Assembly (NCBI RefSeq): GCF_001426945.1
Contig: NZ_LMFS01000001.1
Span: 2,660,609 to 2,724,608 of the forward strand
Direction: 5' to 3'
Length of the DNA: 64,000 bases
Origin: Pseudolabrys sp. Root1462
GTDB taxonomy: Bacteria; Pseudomonadota; Alphaproteobacteria; Rhizobiales; Xanthobacteraceae
The position numbers were made by a program, and so were the translations under genes. Each line of letters begins with the position of its first letter. Within the stretch, counting starts at the first letter, position 1. Positions 50,023 to 61,375 of the stretch are shown piece after piece. The notes under the pieces are model-generated. The model was not told where the DNA came from. It ran no database searches and worked only from the letters and a program-made list of their open reading frames with translations.

Positions 50023-52296
50023 TTGGCCTTGGACGAGCTACCCCCCGAAACCCGGCGACAATGGCTCAAGCGCATCCTGCTCGGGTTCGACGCCTGGGTG
50101 GATTTCAGCGTGTTCCGCTCGGCCACCGGGCTGCGCGAGAGCTACGAGCGCTTTTCCACCTTCATGGACCGCTTCCACGTCTCCGGCTGGCGGCGCTGGG
50201 CGGCGGAGCTGGCCTCGGAAGGCGCCACGCTGGGGCTGGCCGGCGGCGTCGTCATGCTGGCGCTGGCGACCCCGGCCTTCGAGATGACGCAGGACGGCGA
50301 CTGGCTGAAGAAGTCCGAGCTCGCCGTGACGTTTCTTGACCGCTACGGCAACGAGATCGGCACCCGCGGCATCCGCCACAACGATTCGATCCCGCTCGAC
50401 CAGTTCCCCGATCACCTGATCAAGGCGGTGCTGGCGACCGAGGACCGCCGCTTCTACGACCATTTCGGCATCGACGTGCCGGGCACCTTGCGCGCTCTGG
50501 TCACAAACGCCCAGGCCGGCGGCGTGCGCCAGGGCGGCTCGTCCCTGACGCAGCAGCTCGCCAAGAACCTGTTCCTGTCGAACGAGCGCACCATCGATCG
50601 CAAGATCAAGGAAGCGTTCCTGGCGATGTGGCTGGAGTCGCGGCTCACCAAGAACGAGATTTTGAAGCTGTATCTCGACCGCGCCTATATGGGCGGCGGC
50701 GCCTTCGGCGTCGACGCGGCGGCGCAGTTCTATTTCAACAAGTCGGCGCGCGACGTCAATCTGGCCGAGGCGGCGATGCTGGCCGGCCTGTTCAAGGCGC
50801 CGAGCAAGTACTCGCCGGCCAACAACCTGCCGGCGGCGCGCGCGCGCGCCAACGTCGTTCTCGATAATCTCGTCGACACCGGGTTCATGACCGAGGGTCA
50901 GGTGTTCGGCGCGCGGCGCCACCCCGCCACGCCCGTCGACCGCCGGGCGGACCGAGCACCGAATTACTATCTCGACTACGCGTTCGATGAGATGAAAAAG
51001 CTCGTCGATACATTCCCGAAGTCGATGACCGAGCGCGTGTTCGTCGTGCGCACCTCGCTCGACACCGGCATCCAAAACGTCGCCGACAACGCCGTCGAGA
51101 CGATGCTCCGTCAGTATGGTCAGGAATACCACGCCAGCCAGGCGAATACGGTAATCATGGATGTCGACGGCTCGGTCCGTGCGATGGTCGGCGGCCGCGA
51201 CTACGGCGCCAGCCAGTTCAATCGAGCCACTGACGCGATGCGTCAGCCGGGTTCGTCATTCAAACCTTACGTCTATGCCACAGCGCTCGAACACGGCTTC
51301 AAGCCGGAATCGATCGTGGTAGACGCGCCGATCTGCCTCGGCAACTGGTGCCCGCACAACTATGGCGGCGGCTATCGTGGCTCGATGACGCTGATCACCG
51401 CGCTGACCCATTCGATCAACACCGTGGCTGTACGGCTCTCCGTCGCCGTCGGCGATGGCAATGCCAAGCTCGGCCGCTCTCGCATCATCAAGACGGCGCG
51501 CGACATGGGCATTACGACGCCACTTCCCGACACGCCATCGCTGCCGATCGGCGCCGACGCGGTCACCATGATCGAACACGTCGGCGCCTATGCAACCTTT
51601 CCCAACCTCGGCATGGCGGTGAAACCGCATGCCATCCTCGAGGTGCGCACCGGCGACGGCAATTTGATCTGGCGCTATGACCGCGACGGACCGAAACCGC
51701 GCCGCGCGCTGCCGGCCAACGTCGCCGCCGGCATGATAAAGATGATGAACAGTGTCGTCGAAAACGGCACCGCGCGCCGCGCCCGTCTCGAAGGCATTGC
51801 GGCGGCCGGCAAGACCGGCACCACCAACGATTACCGCGATGCCTGGTTCATGGGCTATACCGGCAACTTCGTCGGCGGCGTCTGGTTTGGCAACGACGAC
51901 TACACCTCGACCAACCGCATGACGGGCGGCGCGCTGCCGGCGATGACCTGGCACACGATCATGGAATATGCCCATCAGGGCATCGAATTGAAGCAACTGC
52001 CTGGCGTGGCCGTACCCGAGCGCGCTCGCGAGGTCGCTGCCCGGTCGAACAAGCCAGACGACAAGGCGGCCCCGCGCCGGCCGACTCTGTTGTCGAAGCG
52101 CGGCGCGGAAGCGCTCGTGCACGTCGAAAAGCTGCTCGACGATGCCAGCCGGACCATGGCCCCGCTTCGCCCGACAGTTTCTGACGATACGAAAAAGCGT
52201 GCCAAGGTTTCGGAAATAGACTCCTCCGGCGTGCCCGAAAACGGCGATGCGCTGGCCTCCGCGCTGGAGGGCCACGCCTTCGGATCCAGCAACTGA
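50023..52296 (+). CDS. Class A penicillin-binding protein (PBP1a-type)
   Basis: About 757 residues, a bifunctional peptidoglycan synthase. One N-terminal membrane helix (about 68-85), glycosyltransferase GT51 with ATEDRRFYDHFGID (catalytic Glu) and QGGSSLTQQLAKNLFL, and a transpeptidase with SxxK in PGSSFKPYVYATAL, SxN in THSINTVAVRL and KTGTTNDYRDAWF. Starts are TTG codons: 50023, or 50029 which has AAGG at better spacing. Ser/Arg-rich C-terminal tail. Monocistronic or followed by the DUF1214 gene. Confidence 0.95.
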   Translation: MALDELPPETRRQWLKRILLGFDAWVDFSVFRSATGLRESYERFSTFMDRFHVSGWRRWAAELASEGATLGLAGGVVMLALATPAFEMTQDGDWLKKSELAVTFLDRYGNEIGTRGIRHNDSIPLDQFPDHLIKAVLATEDRRFYDHFGIDVPGTLRALVTNAQAGGVRQGGSSLTQQLAKNLFLSNERTIDRKIKEAFLAMWLESRLTKNEILKLYLDRAYMGGGAFGVDAAAQFYFNKSARDVNLAEAAMLAGLFKAPSKYSPANNLPAARARANVVLDNLVDTGFMTEGQVFGARRHPATPVDRRADRAPNYYLDYAFDEMKKLVDTFPKSMTERVFVVRTSLDTGIQNVADNAVETMLRQYGQEYHASQANTVIMDVDGSVRAMVGGRDYGASQFNRATDAMRQPGSSFKPYVYATALEHGFKPESIVVDAPICLGNWCPHNYGGGYRGSMTLITALTHSINTVAVRLSVAVGDGNAKLGRSRIIKTARDMGITTPLPDTPSLPIGADAVTMIEHVGAYATFPNLGMAVKPHAILEVRTGDGNLIWRYDRDGPKPRRALPANVAAGMIKMMNSVVENGTARRARLEGIAAAGKTGTTNDYRDAWFMGYTGNFVGGVWFGNDDYTSTNRMTGGALPAMTWHTIMEYAHQGIELKQLPGVAVPERAREVAARSNKPDDKAAPRRPTLLSKRGAEALVHVEKLLDDASRTMAPLRPTVSDDTKKRAKVSEIDSSGVPENGDALASALEGHAFGSSN

Positions 52297-52385
52297 ATAG
52301 CGGCTGCGCCATAGCCCGGGCGGTGCGGCCGGCGTAGTGTGCAGCCGATGCGACTCAGGTCTCCCTCCCCGCCAGCGGATCGATC

Positions 52386-52964
52386 GTGCGGCTTCTGACG
52401 TCAACGCTATTTGCTCTCCTGGTCGCCGCTGCCGTCGGGCTCGGGCTCACCTATTTTGCGCTGACGCGCGGCGCCGCGTTTGGCGCGCTCACGATCGGCA
52501 GTTGGACGGCGTGGCCGAAGACCGGAACCGCCGATGCCGATCCCTATGCCCGAGCGACCATCGCCCGTACGGGCGAATTGCCAGTCGCCCTCGGCGACGG
52601 CGTCTCCTTCACCGCGCAGTCCGACGACGATGACAGGCCGCTCGACGGCCGCTGCGACGTCGTATTGTTCGGCGTGACTCCTGCCGCTCGGTTCTGGACT
52701 TTGACTCTCTATAACCGCGACGGCGGACTGGTAGCCAATTCGATCGACCGTTTTGGTTTCACCAGCCAGGAGATTGTCCGCCGCGCCGACGGCAGCTTCG
52801 AAATTACCGTGTCCCCGCGCGCGACGCCGGGTAACTGGCTGCCGACCGCCGGGGTTGAACGCTATTCGCTGGTGCTGAGGCTGTACGACACCGCGGTCGG
52901 CGTCGCCACGAAGGCGGGGCGCGAGGTGCCGATGCCGAGCATCGAGACCAGGAGATGCCCGTGA
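52386..52964 (+). CDS. DUF1214 protein
   Basis: 192 residues from a GTG. N-terminal membrane anchor (LLTSTLFALLVAAAVGLGLTYFAL), then the DUF1214 beta-domain (CDVVLFGVTPAARFWTLTLYNRDGGLVAN...RFGFTSQEIVRRADGSFEITVSPRATPGNWLPTAG...LVLRLYDTAVG). Normally fused to, or paired with, DUF1254; here the partner is the next gene with a GTGA overlap. Periplasmic; function unknown. Confidence 0.9.
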   Translation: MRLLTSTLFALLVAAAVGLGLTYFALTRGAAFGALTIGSWTAWPKTGTADADPYARATIARTGELPVALGDGVSFTAQSDDDDRPLDGRCDVVLFGVTPAARFWTLTLYNRDGGLVANSIDRFGFTSQEIVRRADGSFEITVSPRATPGNWLPTAGVERYSLVLRLYDTAVGVATKAGREVPMPSIETRRCP

Positions 52965-53527
52965 TCCGCTGGATGCTTCTCCTGTTCGGCGGTGCGCTGC
53001 TTGGCGGAGTCGTTCACCTCGGCACCATCATCCTATTGCCGCGCACCGCGACGCAGGACGCCTATGCGCGCCTCATCGACAAGGCACCGGTAAATACTGT
53101 GACGGCGCTCGCTGAACCAAAGCCGGCCAGCGCCGTGATGCCCTATATGGATCCCGCCTTCGCCGGCGGCGTCTGCCGTTACGATCTATCGAAAGGTCCG
53201 ATCAAGCTCACCGTGCCGGTCAGCCTCGCCTATACGTCGGTTTCGTTCTACACGCGGTACGATGTCGCCTATTACGCCATCAACGATCGCGCCGCGGGTC
53301 GACGCATCATCGAACTGGATCTGATGACGCCGGAGCAGAAGAGCCAAATGCCGGAAGACGAAGACGTCACGGCCGCGGATCGTCTCATTGTCGAATCGCC
53401 GACCGTCACGGGCCTCATTGCGATCCGCGCGCTGGCGCCCGAACCCGGATTGCTACCAATGGCGCAAGCGGCGATCGCCAATGCGCGTTGCACGACGCAA
53501 GCGATGCCGACGGCCGCGTCGCGCTGA
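52961..53527 (+). CDS. DUF1254 protein
   Basis: 188 residues from a GTG at 52961, with AGGAG six bases upstream; an ATG at 52955 is possible but would place the AGGAG directly at the start codon. Membrane anchor (WMLLLFGGALLGGVVHLGTIILLP), then a DUF1254 domain (MDPAFAGGVCRYDLSKGPIKLTVPVSLAYTSVSFYTRYDVAYYAINDRAA). Translationally coupled to the DUF1214 gene, so the two probably form a complex. Function unknown. Confidence 0.9.
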   Translation: MIRWMLLLFGGALLGGVVHLGTIILLPRTATQDAYARLIDKAPVNTVTALAEPKPASAVMPYMDPAFAGGVCRYDLSKGPIKLTVPVSLAYTSVSFYTRYDVAYYAINDRAAGRRIIELDLMTPEQKSQMPEDEDVTAADRLIVESPTVTGLIAIRALAPEPGLLPMAQAAIANARCTTQAMPTAASR

Positions 53528-54295
53528 TCAGCGCTGAAAGGCGAGACTCGGCCCGCGCTGATAGGTCGGCGCAGTGCGGTTCTGGAAGAACCCGACCTCG
53601 GTGGCCAACTTGTTGAGCATCTGCTCGACGGTCACGGCGTCCTGCGACGGCGAGGAGATTACCAGCCGCTCCATTGCGTAGCGATAGCTGGCGACGCGGC
53701 GCTCGAGGCTGGTCCGCACCAGCGAAATCACGCGGTCGTTCTCATGAATGCGATTGATCGTGTTGGCCCGCTCAGCCCCGGTCAGGCCTTGTACGAAAGC
53801 GAGGCTTTTCTTGCGCTTCACGTCCATGTCGATGACACGGCCGGCCGTCGAGAAAAATTGCGGCAGCCGCTCGCTGTCGTTGCGGATGTCGTCGATCAGC
53901 ACGGCATAACGGGACGATGGCGACCGCACTCGTTCGGAAAACAGCCCTTGCTCCATCATGTGGTTGTAGTAGGCGGCCGGGTTGGCGGACTGCTTAAGGA
54001 TCCACGGCGTCATGCCGTATTCGCTGAGAACTGAATGGGCCTTTTGCCGATTGTATGGCGGCTCGAGCAACGGGTAACCGAGATCGCGCAACTGGCGCTC
54101 GTCATCGGTGAGTTCGAAGCTGGAGGGCGCGATTGGCCGACCTTTGGCATCGTCTCGGCCAACCCAATCGTGGATGTCGTCGCGCACCAACGACGGACTG
54201 ACTTCGCCGAAATCGCCGTTGACGCCGCAACCGGCGAGCAACAGCGTGAGGCAGATGGCAAGGTATAGCGGCGTCGGCCGCGTCAAAGCTCGCAT
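53528..54295 (-). CDS. Putative lipoprotein, unknown function
   Basis: 255 residues. Lipoprotein signal (YLAICLTLLLAGC, lipidated Cys23). The mature part is helical and charged (SFELTDDERQLRDLGYPLLEPPYNRQKAHSVLSEYG; RVIDMDVKRKKSLAFVQGLTGAERANTINRIHENDRVISLVRTSLERRVASYRYAMERLVISSPSQDA). Conserved rhizobial hypothetical by appearance. Convergent with the DUF1254 gene with no gap, 20 bases after the next small gene. Confidence 0.75.
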   Translation of the reverse strand: MRALTRPTPLYLAICLTLLLAGCGVNGDFGEVSPSLVRDDIHDWVGRDDAKGRPIAPSSFELTDDERQLRDLGYPLLEPPYNRQKAHSVLSEYGMTPWILKQSANPAAYYNHMMEQGLFSERVRSPSSRYAVLIDDIRNDSERLPQFFSTAGRVIDMDVKRKKSLAFVQGLTGAERANTINRIHENDRVISLVRTSLERRVASYRYAMERLVISSPSQDAVTVEQMLNKLATEVGFFQNRTAPTYQRGPSLAFQR

Positions 54296-54315
54296 CGTGA
54301 GTTCGTTTCTCTTCG

Positions 54316-54501
54316 TCAGCGGCCAAGACGGCGGCGGCGACGACGGCCCGAACTGCTGCCGGTATCAGGTTCCTGCCCGTCCGGACCACGATCGATGCGG
54401 ATCACCGGAAGAATGATGACAGTGGCAGGTTCAGCGGCGGCGTCGATATAACGACCGCGGCTATGACCGGCGTCTTCGGGAAAACGGATGACTTCGCCCA
54501 T
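54316..54501 (-). CDS. Small hypothetical protein, 61 aa
   Basis: MGEVIRFPEDAGHSRGRYIDA, then AAEPATVIILPVIRIDRGPDGQEPDTGSSSGRRRRRRLGR. The MGEVIRFP start is common in rhizobial small proteins. Very basic C terminus. Likely first gene of a unit with the lipoprotein downstream. Function unknown. Confidence 0.55.
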   Translation of the reverse strand: MGEVIRFPEDAGHSRGRYIDAAAEPATVIILPVIRIDRGPDGQEPDTGSSSGRRRRRRLGR

Positions 54502-54640
54502 TTCAGTCCCCTTTCCGTCCCGGCCTCACGGTATCGCTACAGCATGAACGCGCTTCTGAAACTGACTGCCTCGCTTGACGAACGGTACATGCTACTCACG
54601 GACCTGCCGGGTCGGTTTCTCAATTAAAGAGGCCGCAAGG

Positions 54641-54656
54641 TTAACGCTCTGCTAAC
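54641..54656 (+). promoter_or_regulatory. Near-consensus CtrA-type site
   Basis: TTAA-CGCTCTG-CTAAC, one mismatch from TTAA-N7-TTAAC, 46 bases before the ATG of the DUF2336 gene (54703). Confidence 0.45.
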
Positions 54657-54702
54657 GGGACCCTCTTAAAGTGGCGCTGCGTGCGGTTTCGTCCCGAGTA
54701 CC

Positions 54703-55626
54703 ATGAGCAAGCAGCCCTCCATTTCTCCAATCGATAGCCTGGTGGACCTCGCCTGCCGCGACGGTGTCGATGTCCGACCGACGCTGCTGCGCGTGATTAC
54801 CGATCTTTACGTCCAGAAGCCGGCCCATAGTAACGACGAGACTACCCAGTATATCGAACTGGCGCTTGGCCTGATCGACGCCGTCGACGAAGGGACACGC
54901 GCGGTGGTCGCGACAACGCTGTCACACTACCCGCGGGCGCCGGAAGCTGTCGTGAGGAAACTCCAGGCTGCGGGCGAGACGCCGCGCGCCAGCCTTGCCT
55001 TGCCGACGATTGAATTCGGCGAGGACATCAGGACGCGACAGCCGGTCCGTGAAGAGGTCGCTCCTCAGCGCGACGACGACCTCATCGAGGTGTTCTTTGG
55101 CGCGGACCAGGATGAGCGGCGGCTGATCCTGCTCAATCTCGACGTGGTCGCCGATAACGCCGGTTCACTGTCCGTATCGCAGGATATCGTCGGACAGTTA
55201 GAAACCGCGGCACTCAAACGCCATCAGGCAGATTTCGCGCGACTCGTCGCGACAGTACTTAGGATTCGCCGCGAACTGGCGGACCGCATCGTGCAGGATC
55301 CATCCGGCGAACCTCTTGTCATTGTCGCCAAGGCGCTCGGCATTCAGGGCGCCGTGCTCCAGCGCATCCTGTTGTGCCTCAACCCGGCCATCGGCATTTC
55401 GGTCGAGCGCGTCTTCAATCTCGCCGTTCTGTACGACGAAATATCAGTCGCGGCCGCGAGCCACATTATTTCGATCTGGCGTGAACTTGCGCCGGCGCTT
55501 GTCGCCCGACCGCGTCACGAGACAGTTTATCAGGATGATGCCCGAACCGTCCGCCGCCCGGTTGCCCGTGAAGCGCGCCGCGCCGACACGCGTGAGACTG
55601 CCCCGGGCCAAAAATCCGCACGCTGA
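54703..55626 (+). CDS. DUF2336 protein
   Basis: 307 residues, all-helical DUF2336: SPIDSLVDLACRDGVDVRPTLLRVITDLYVQKPAHSNDETTQYIELALGLIDAVDEGTRAVVATTLSHYPRAPEAVVRKL, with HEAT-like repeats. Common in Rhizobiales beside cell-cycle kinases. A near-consensus CtrA box precedes it. Convergent with the DUF1491 gene (one-base gap). Function unknown. Confidence 0.88.
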   Translation: MSKQPSISPIDSLVDLACRDGVDVRPTLLRVITDLYVQKPAHSNDETTQYIELALGLIDAVDEGTRAVVATTLSHYPRAPEAVVRKLQAAGETPRASLALPTIEFGEDIRTRQPVREEVAPQRDDDLIEVFFGADQDERRLILLNLDVVADNAGSLSVSQDIVGQLETAALKRHQADFARLVATVLRIRRELADRIVQDPSGEPLVIVAKALGIQGAVLQRILLCLNPAIGISVERVFNLAVLYDEISVAAASHIISIWRELAPALVARPRHETVYQDDARTVRRPVAREARRADTRETAPGQKSAR

Positions 55627-55627
55627 C

Positions 55628-55978
55628 TTAGGCAACGATACTGTCGAGAAAGTGCCGTCCGGCTCGATCTTCGGATTCGACGATCCATAGATCGGGATCG
55701 AAGCGCATTTCCTTCTGCAGTCGCGTCTCGACGTCGGCCTCGGGCACTGGTCCGTCACGCCCGGCAACGACGCTGAAACTGCGATCCGCCGGCATGTCGT
55801 CGTCGAAAGCGGCTTGCGGCGCCGGGCCGTAAAGCACCGCTGTACCATCGAGCCGGTTGACGATGATGAAAATGGCGCCCGCTTCTTCGGCGCCGCGCTT
55901 GCGCACCACCGCGGAGGCACCCTCGATGTTGCAACGGCGGATGTAGGCCGCGACCCAGATGCTCGATTTCAGCCGCAT
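55628..55978 (-). CDS. DUF1491 protein
   Basis: 116 residues: MRLKSSIWVAAYIRRCNIEGA, then SAVVRKRGAEEAGAIFIIVNRLDGTAVLYGPAPQ and RLQKEMRFDPDLWIVESEDRAGRHFLD. This is the full DUF1491 family, widespread in alphaproteobacteria. Soluble; function unknown. Downstream of the peptidoglycan-binding protein on the same strand. Confidence 0.92.
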   Translation of the reverse strand: MRLKSSIWVAAYIRRCNIEGASAVVRKRGAEEAGAIFIIVNRLDGTAVLYGPAPQAAFDDDMPADRSFSVVAGRDGPVPEADVETRLQKEMRFDPDLWIVESEDRAGRHFLDSIVA

Positions 55979-56028
55979 CGGACACTCCTACCATGGAGCG
56001 GTCGTTTGCAGCCAACCGGCACCGTAGA

Positions 56029-56806
56029 TTATTCCAGCGGCCGCCCGGCCATTGTGGACAGTTCGCGCAAGAAGCGGTCCGAAACCTGCCCTGTCACCGG
56101 CATGCGATGGTCGCGCTCAAACTTCTCGATCGCGGCGCGCGTCGGCGCGTCGAAACTGCCGGTCGGCTTGATTTGACCGTAACCGAAATCCGCCAGAGCG
56201 CGCTGGATCGCCATGACGCGCGGCGACGGCGCCAGCAACTCGGCGATCTGATCGCGTCGCGCCGGCTGCGGAACCGGGGCAACAGCGGGCACTTTCGATG
56301 CTGTCATCGCGCGCAGCAAGTCCTCCGGCATGTTGGGATCGACCTTGAGCCCTGCCGCCTGCGCAAAATCGCGGGCGCCGACATCGGTTTTCGCCCCCCA
56401 GATACCATCGGCCACGCCATCGTAATATCCGCGACGCGTCAGTTCGCGCTGGATTTCGGCGATGACCTGGACGCGATTGAGCGGCTGACCTGTCGAAGGC
56501 GAAGGCGCAAGAGCCTGCGGAGGCGCGGGCGTCGGCGCTGGCGCAGCCGGTTGGGGTGACAAGGCCGCTGACGGCACCGCCGGCACGACCGGCTTCTGCG
56601 TCGCAGTGATCGCGGCCGGCCTCGTGGCGAAGATCGGCGCCGGATGGGGGCCCTTCTGCAGGTACAACGCGTTGACGAAGATCGTCACCACCGCCGCGCT
56701 CCCAAGAAGGGCGGCGACGCACTCACGCGGATAGGCGACGATGAATCCCCCGAGCCCACCGGCTTCGTTGCTTTCAATCGCGATGGCGGCTGCTTTGGAT
56801 TTACGC

Positions 56807-56814
<8 letters not shown>
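56029..56814 (-). CDS. Membrane-anchored protein with two peptidoglycan-binding domains
   Basis: 261 residues. Cytoplasmic Lys-rich start, one membrane helix (about 36-52, CVAALLGSAAVVTIFVNALY), a Pro/Ala linker, then two PG_binding_1 domains (about 115-175 QREL.TRRGYYDGVADGIWGAKT, and about 200-258 IQRALADFGYGQIKPTGSFDAPTRAAIEKFE). No catalytic domain. Eight-base overlap with the DivJ-like kinase start of the operon (56807-56814), so it probably works with it at the cell envelope. Confidence 0.88.
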
Positions 56815-58636
<1,822 letters not shown>

Positions 58637-59058
58637 GCCGACAAGACGCGCCCCTTATTCAGGTGCGGACATTAGGGCGCGGTCACTTAAGCGAAAGCTA
58701 AGGGGGCGCCGGTGGAACGTGGCAGCGGCGCGGAAACAACCCCCGATGGAGCCGCCATTTGCCGGTCATGGTGAAATTTCTCTTGCCGCATGGCCGGTGG
58801 CCCGATCGGACGATGAAATCGTTACCGCAGCAGTAACCATGAGCGAATGTCATCGGTTTCCGCTGGCATCAGCATCCACGCATGATCGATACAATTTTAG
58901 TCAATTGCCGGCATTTAAAATTCTCATCGAATTTGCGCCAAATTCGCTTCAAGTTTAGCCCAAATGCGAGTTTCATTGCGAACGACAGGTTCAAGGGTGT
59001 CTGCTAGATTTGAATACAAGGCGGCGAAAAAGCCGTCGGGGACGATAATGGGTGGGTC
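58637..59058. other. Divergent intergenic region between the DivJ-like kinase and DUF5330 genes
   Basis: About 420 bases, no supportable gene; the part at 58880-58970 is AT-rich. A weak CtrA-like site read on the minus strand (TTAG-N7-TTAAG, 58686-58702, one mismatch per half) lies 50 bases upstream of the kinase start. Confidence 0.45.
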
Positions 59059-59505
59059 ATGTTCTTCCTACTTCGGATGGCCTTCTGGCTGACGGTCGTA
59101 TGTGTGCTTCTGCCGGGTAGCGGCGAGAAGGCGGCCGCGCCTGATGTGCAGATCAATGCGGTTCAGGCGGTGACGCTGGCAGGCGCTGCGGTGTCCGACA
59201 TGCGCGGCTTCTGCGATCGCAATCCGGATGCCTGCGTCGTCGGCGGCAAGGTCGCGACCGTGATCGGCCATCGTGCCGAAGCCGGCGCCCGCACCATCTT
59301 CGAATTCGTCAGTACCAAGCTCACCGACAGCAAGCCTGCTCCGACCGAGGAGCCGGCCCGCACCATCGGCGTTTCCGCGACCGGCTCGGTCAAGGACAAT
59401 CCCGCCAAGGGCACCCTGACCCCGGCCGATCTCAAGCCGGCCTATCATGCGCCGGTGCCGCTGCCCCCGCGCCGTGAAGCCCGGGCGGGCCGATCCTCGG
59501 TCTGA
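59059..59505 (+). CDS. DUF5330 protein
   Basis: 148 residues. Signal/anchor (MFFLLRMAFWLTVVCVLLPG), then AVQAVTLAGAAVSDMRGFCDRNPDACVVGGKVATVIGHRAEAGARTIFEFV, the DUF5330 signature with two Cys that may form a disulphide. Pro-rich tail (YHAPVPLPPRREA). Exported; function unknown. Precedes sufE as in other Rhizobiales. Confidence 0.9.
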   Translation: MFFLLRMAFWLTVVCVLLPGSGEKAAAPDVQINAVQAVTLAGAAVSDMRGFCDRNPDACVVGGKVATVIGHRAEAGARTIFEFVSTKLTDSKPAPTEEPARTIGVSATGSVKDNPAKGTLTPADLKPAYHAPVPLPPRREARAGRSSV

Positions 59506-59649
59506 TCGCTCGCGGCCGCGGCGTATCCGTCGACAAGCTGCCGGCCGCGAAGCCAGACATTTGGCGATTGGCAGCGCAAGCCTATATACGGGTCACAGGA
59601 AGTCCTGCGGGTCGTGCGCGACCCCAAGAGACCGGTGTGACCGCGAGCG

Positions 59650-60075
59650 ATGACCAGCATCGACGAAATCGTTGAGAACTTCACGCTCCTCGATGAGTGG
59701 GACGATCGCTATCGCTATGTGATCGAACTCGGCCGCGAGTTGCCGACCATGCCGGAAACCGACCACACCGAAGCCAACAAGGTGCAAGGCTGCGCCAGTC
59801 AGGTCTGGCTGACGAGCCATATCGATCGCACCGGCCCGAGCCCCGTTCTGACGTTCCGCGGCGACAGCGATGCCCACATCGTGCGCGGCCTTGTTGCCAT
59901 CCTCATCGCTCTATATTCCGGCAAGAGCGCGCGTGACATTCTCGCGACCGATGCACTGGCGTTGTTTGATCGCATTGGCTTACGCGAGAACCTGACGCCG
60001 CAGCGCTCGAACGGCCTGCGGTCGATGGTCGAGCGCATTCGCGCCGAAGCCGCCGCCGCGCAAGCCAACGCCTGA
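59650..60075 (+). CDS. sufE: SufE-family sulphur acceptor
   Basis: 141 residues. Takes persulphide sulphur from SufS for Fe-S cluster assembly. Catalytic Cys48 in NKVQGCASQVWL, with DEWDDRYRYVIELGRELP and LTPQRSNGLRSMVERIR typical of the family. No other suf genes nearby. Confidence 0.95.
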   Translation: MTSIDEIVENFTLLDEWDDRYRYVIELGRELPTMPETDHTEANKVQGCASQVWLTSHIDRTGPSPVLTFRGDSDAHIVRGLVAILIALYSGKSARDILATDALALFDRIGLRENLTPQRSNGLRSMVERIRAEAAAAQANA

Positions 60076-60080
60076 TCCGT

Positions 60081-60782
60081 TCATTCGACGCGAAAGCTGG
60101 CATCTTCCGCCAGCCACGTGCGTACTGCCGCATGCGTTTTGCCGCGCGCTTTGGCAAGATAGCCGTAATGCCGCGCCAACCGGTCCAGTCCCAGTTGCAG
60201 CACCACCTTGGCCGAACGCGCCGGCCAGCGGCGGTCGCGCTCGATATCCTCGAGCCCCTTCAGAAAGCAGCAGAGGTCGAGGAGCAGGCCGGAAAACTCC
60301 GGGCCGACGGTCTCGAGCGCAGCGTTGACGCGCTGGCGCGCCGCGATCGTTGCCTCGGTGCAATCGGCCGCACCCGATGGGCCGCGCCGTTCCGAGGCAA
60401 CGCCACTCGACCAATTCGATGTCGTCCGCGGCATCATCTGGCCGCGTGTGAAGTCGGCGCGCAGCCGCTCGCCAGCCTGAAACTGGTGCGGCGCCACGAG
60501 CATGCGGCCGTCACGACCGCGCCGCCGGGCGAGCCAGGACAGTGGGCTCTCGGCATCGTCCACCGTAATCCGACGCGCACCGCTCCCCGGCTCAACCAGG
60601 CGCTCGCTGAGCGCCAAGTGACGCGCCCGCAGTGCGCCGATCTCCGGCCTCGGCAGGCTGCGGTCCTCCCGGGTGGGGGTATTTGGGGCCGCGACTTCGC
60701 TAGGCAGCGACGCGGCGGCTGGCTTCGCACTGGCCGTTCGGCCAGTTCGCAATGGATGGGTTTTTCGGGATGGGTTCTGCAT
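60081..60782 (-). CDS. DUF6456 protein
   Basis: 233 residues. Ala/Arg/Pro-rich N terminus, then the DUF6456 domain: DDAESPLSWLARRRGRDGRMLVAPHQFQAGERLRADFTRGQMMPRTTSNWSSG, QRVNAALETVGPEFSGLLLDLCCFLKGLEDIERDRRWPARSAKVVLQLGLDRLARHYG. Common in Rhizobiales near mucR and sufE. Possibly DNA-related (basic, helical), but the function is unknown. Convergent with sufE (5-base gap). Confidence 0.88.
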   Translation of the reverse strand: MQNPSRKTHPLRTGRTASAKPAAASLPSEVAAPNTPTREDRSLPRPEIGALRARHLALSERLVEPGSGARRITVDDAESPLSWLARRRGRDGRMLVAPHQFQAGERLRADFTRGQMMPRTTSNWSSGVASERRGPSGAADCTEATIAARQRVNAALETVGPEFSGLLLDLCCFLKGLEDIERDRRWPARSAKVVLQLGLDRLARHYGYLAKARGKTHAAVRTWLAEDASFRVE

Positions 60783-60955
60783 TGCGTTGCGCCCTCGCTA
60801 GGATAACATACCCATAGCAAACGCAACGCTCCTTATCAAGGACCAGTTTCTTAGTAAAAGCAATAAATTCCTTCGCTCAACCGGGCATCCCGGGCCGGCG
60901 CGACCGTGATCGGTCCGACGCAACGGAGCCGGACGGGTATCAGATTGCTTCGGAA

Positions 60956-61375
60956 TTACTTCGCGCGCCGTCGGCGCTGCTGGCCGAGGCCCATTTCTTT
61001 GGCCAACTGCGAGCGCGCCGCGGCGTAATTCGGCGCCACCATCGGATAGTCGGGTCCGAGATTCCACTTCTCGCGATATTGCTCGGGCGTCATGTTGTAC
61101 TGCGTGCGCAGATGACGCTTGAGCGACTTGAATTTCTTGCCGTCTTCCAGACAGACGATGTACTCGGGCGTGATCGATTTCTTGACCGCGACTGCTGGCT
61201 TCAGCGGCTCGCTCGGCGCCTCGCCACCCTTGCCGGAGACGTGACTGAGCGCGGCATGCACCTGATTGATCAGGGCCGGAATATCGGCGGCTGCGACACT
61301 GTTGTTACTGACGTAAGCCGAGACGATCGACGCCGTCAGCTCGATAAAACTTCCCGAAGTGGTGGTTTCGCTCAT
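60956..61375 (-). CDS. mucR: MucR/Ros-family transcriptional regulator
   Basis: 139 residues from the ATG at 61375. Helical oligomerisation region (1-48) and the Ros/MucR domain (about 65-135): [65 protein letters not shown]. Zinc ligands by alignment with Ros: Cys75, Asp78 and His88 are present, but the fourth position is Gln92/Tyr93 instead of His. MucR proteins silence AT-rich promoters. The upstream 290 bases contain an AT-rich stretch (61555-61615), compatible with autoregulation. Confidence 0.93.
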   Translation of the reverse strand: MSETTTSGSFIELTASIVSAYVSNNSVAAADIPALINQVHAALSHVSGKGGEAPSEPLKPAVAVKKSITPEYIVCLEDGKKFKSLKRHLRTQYNMTPEQYREKWNLGPDYPMVAPNYAAARSQLAKEMGLGQQRRRRAK

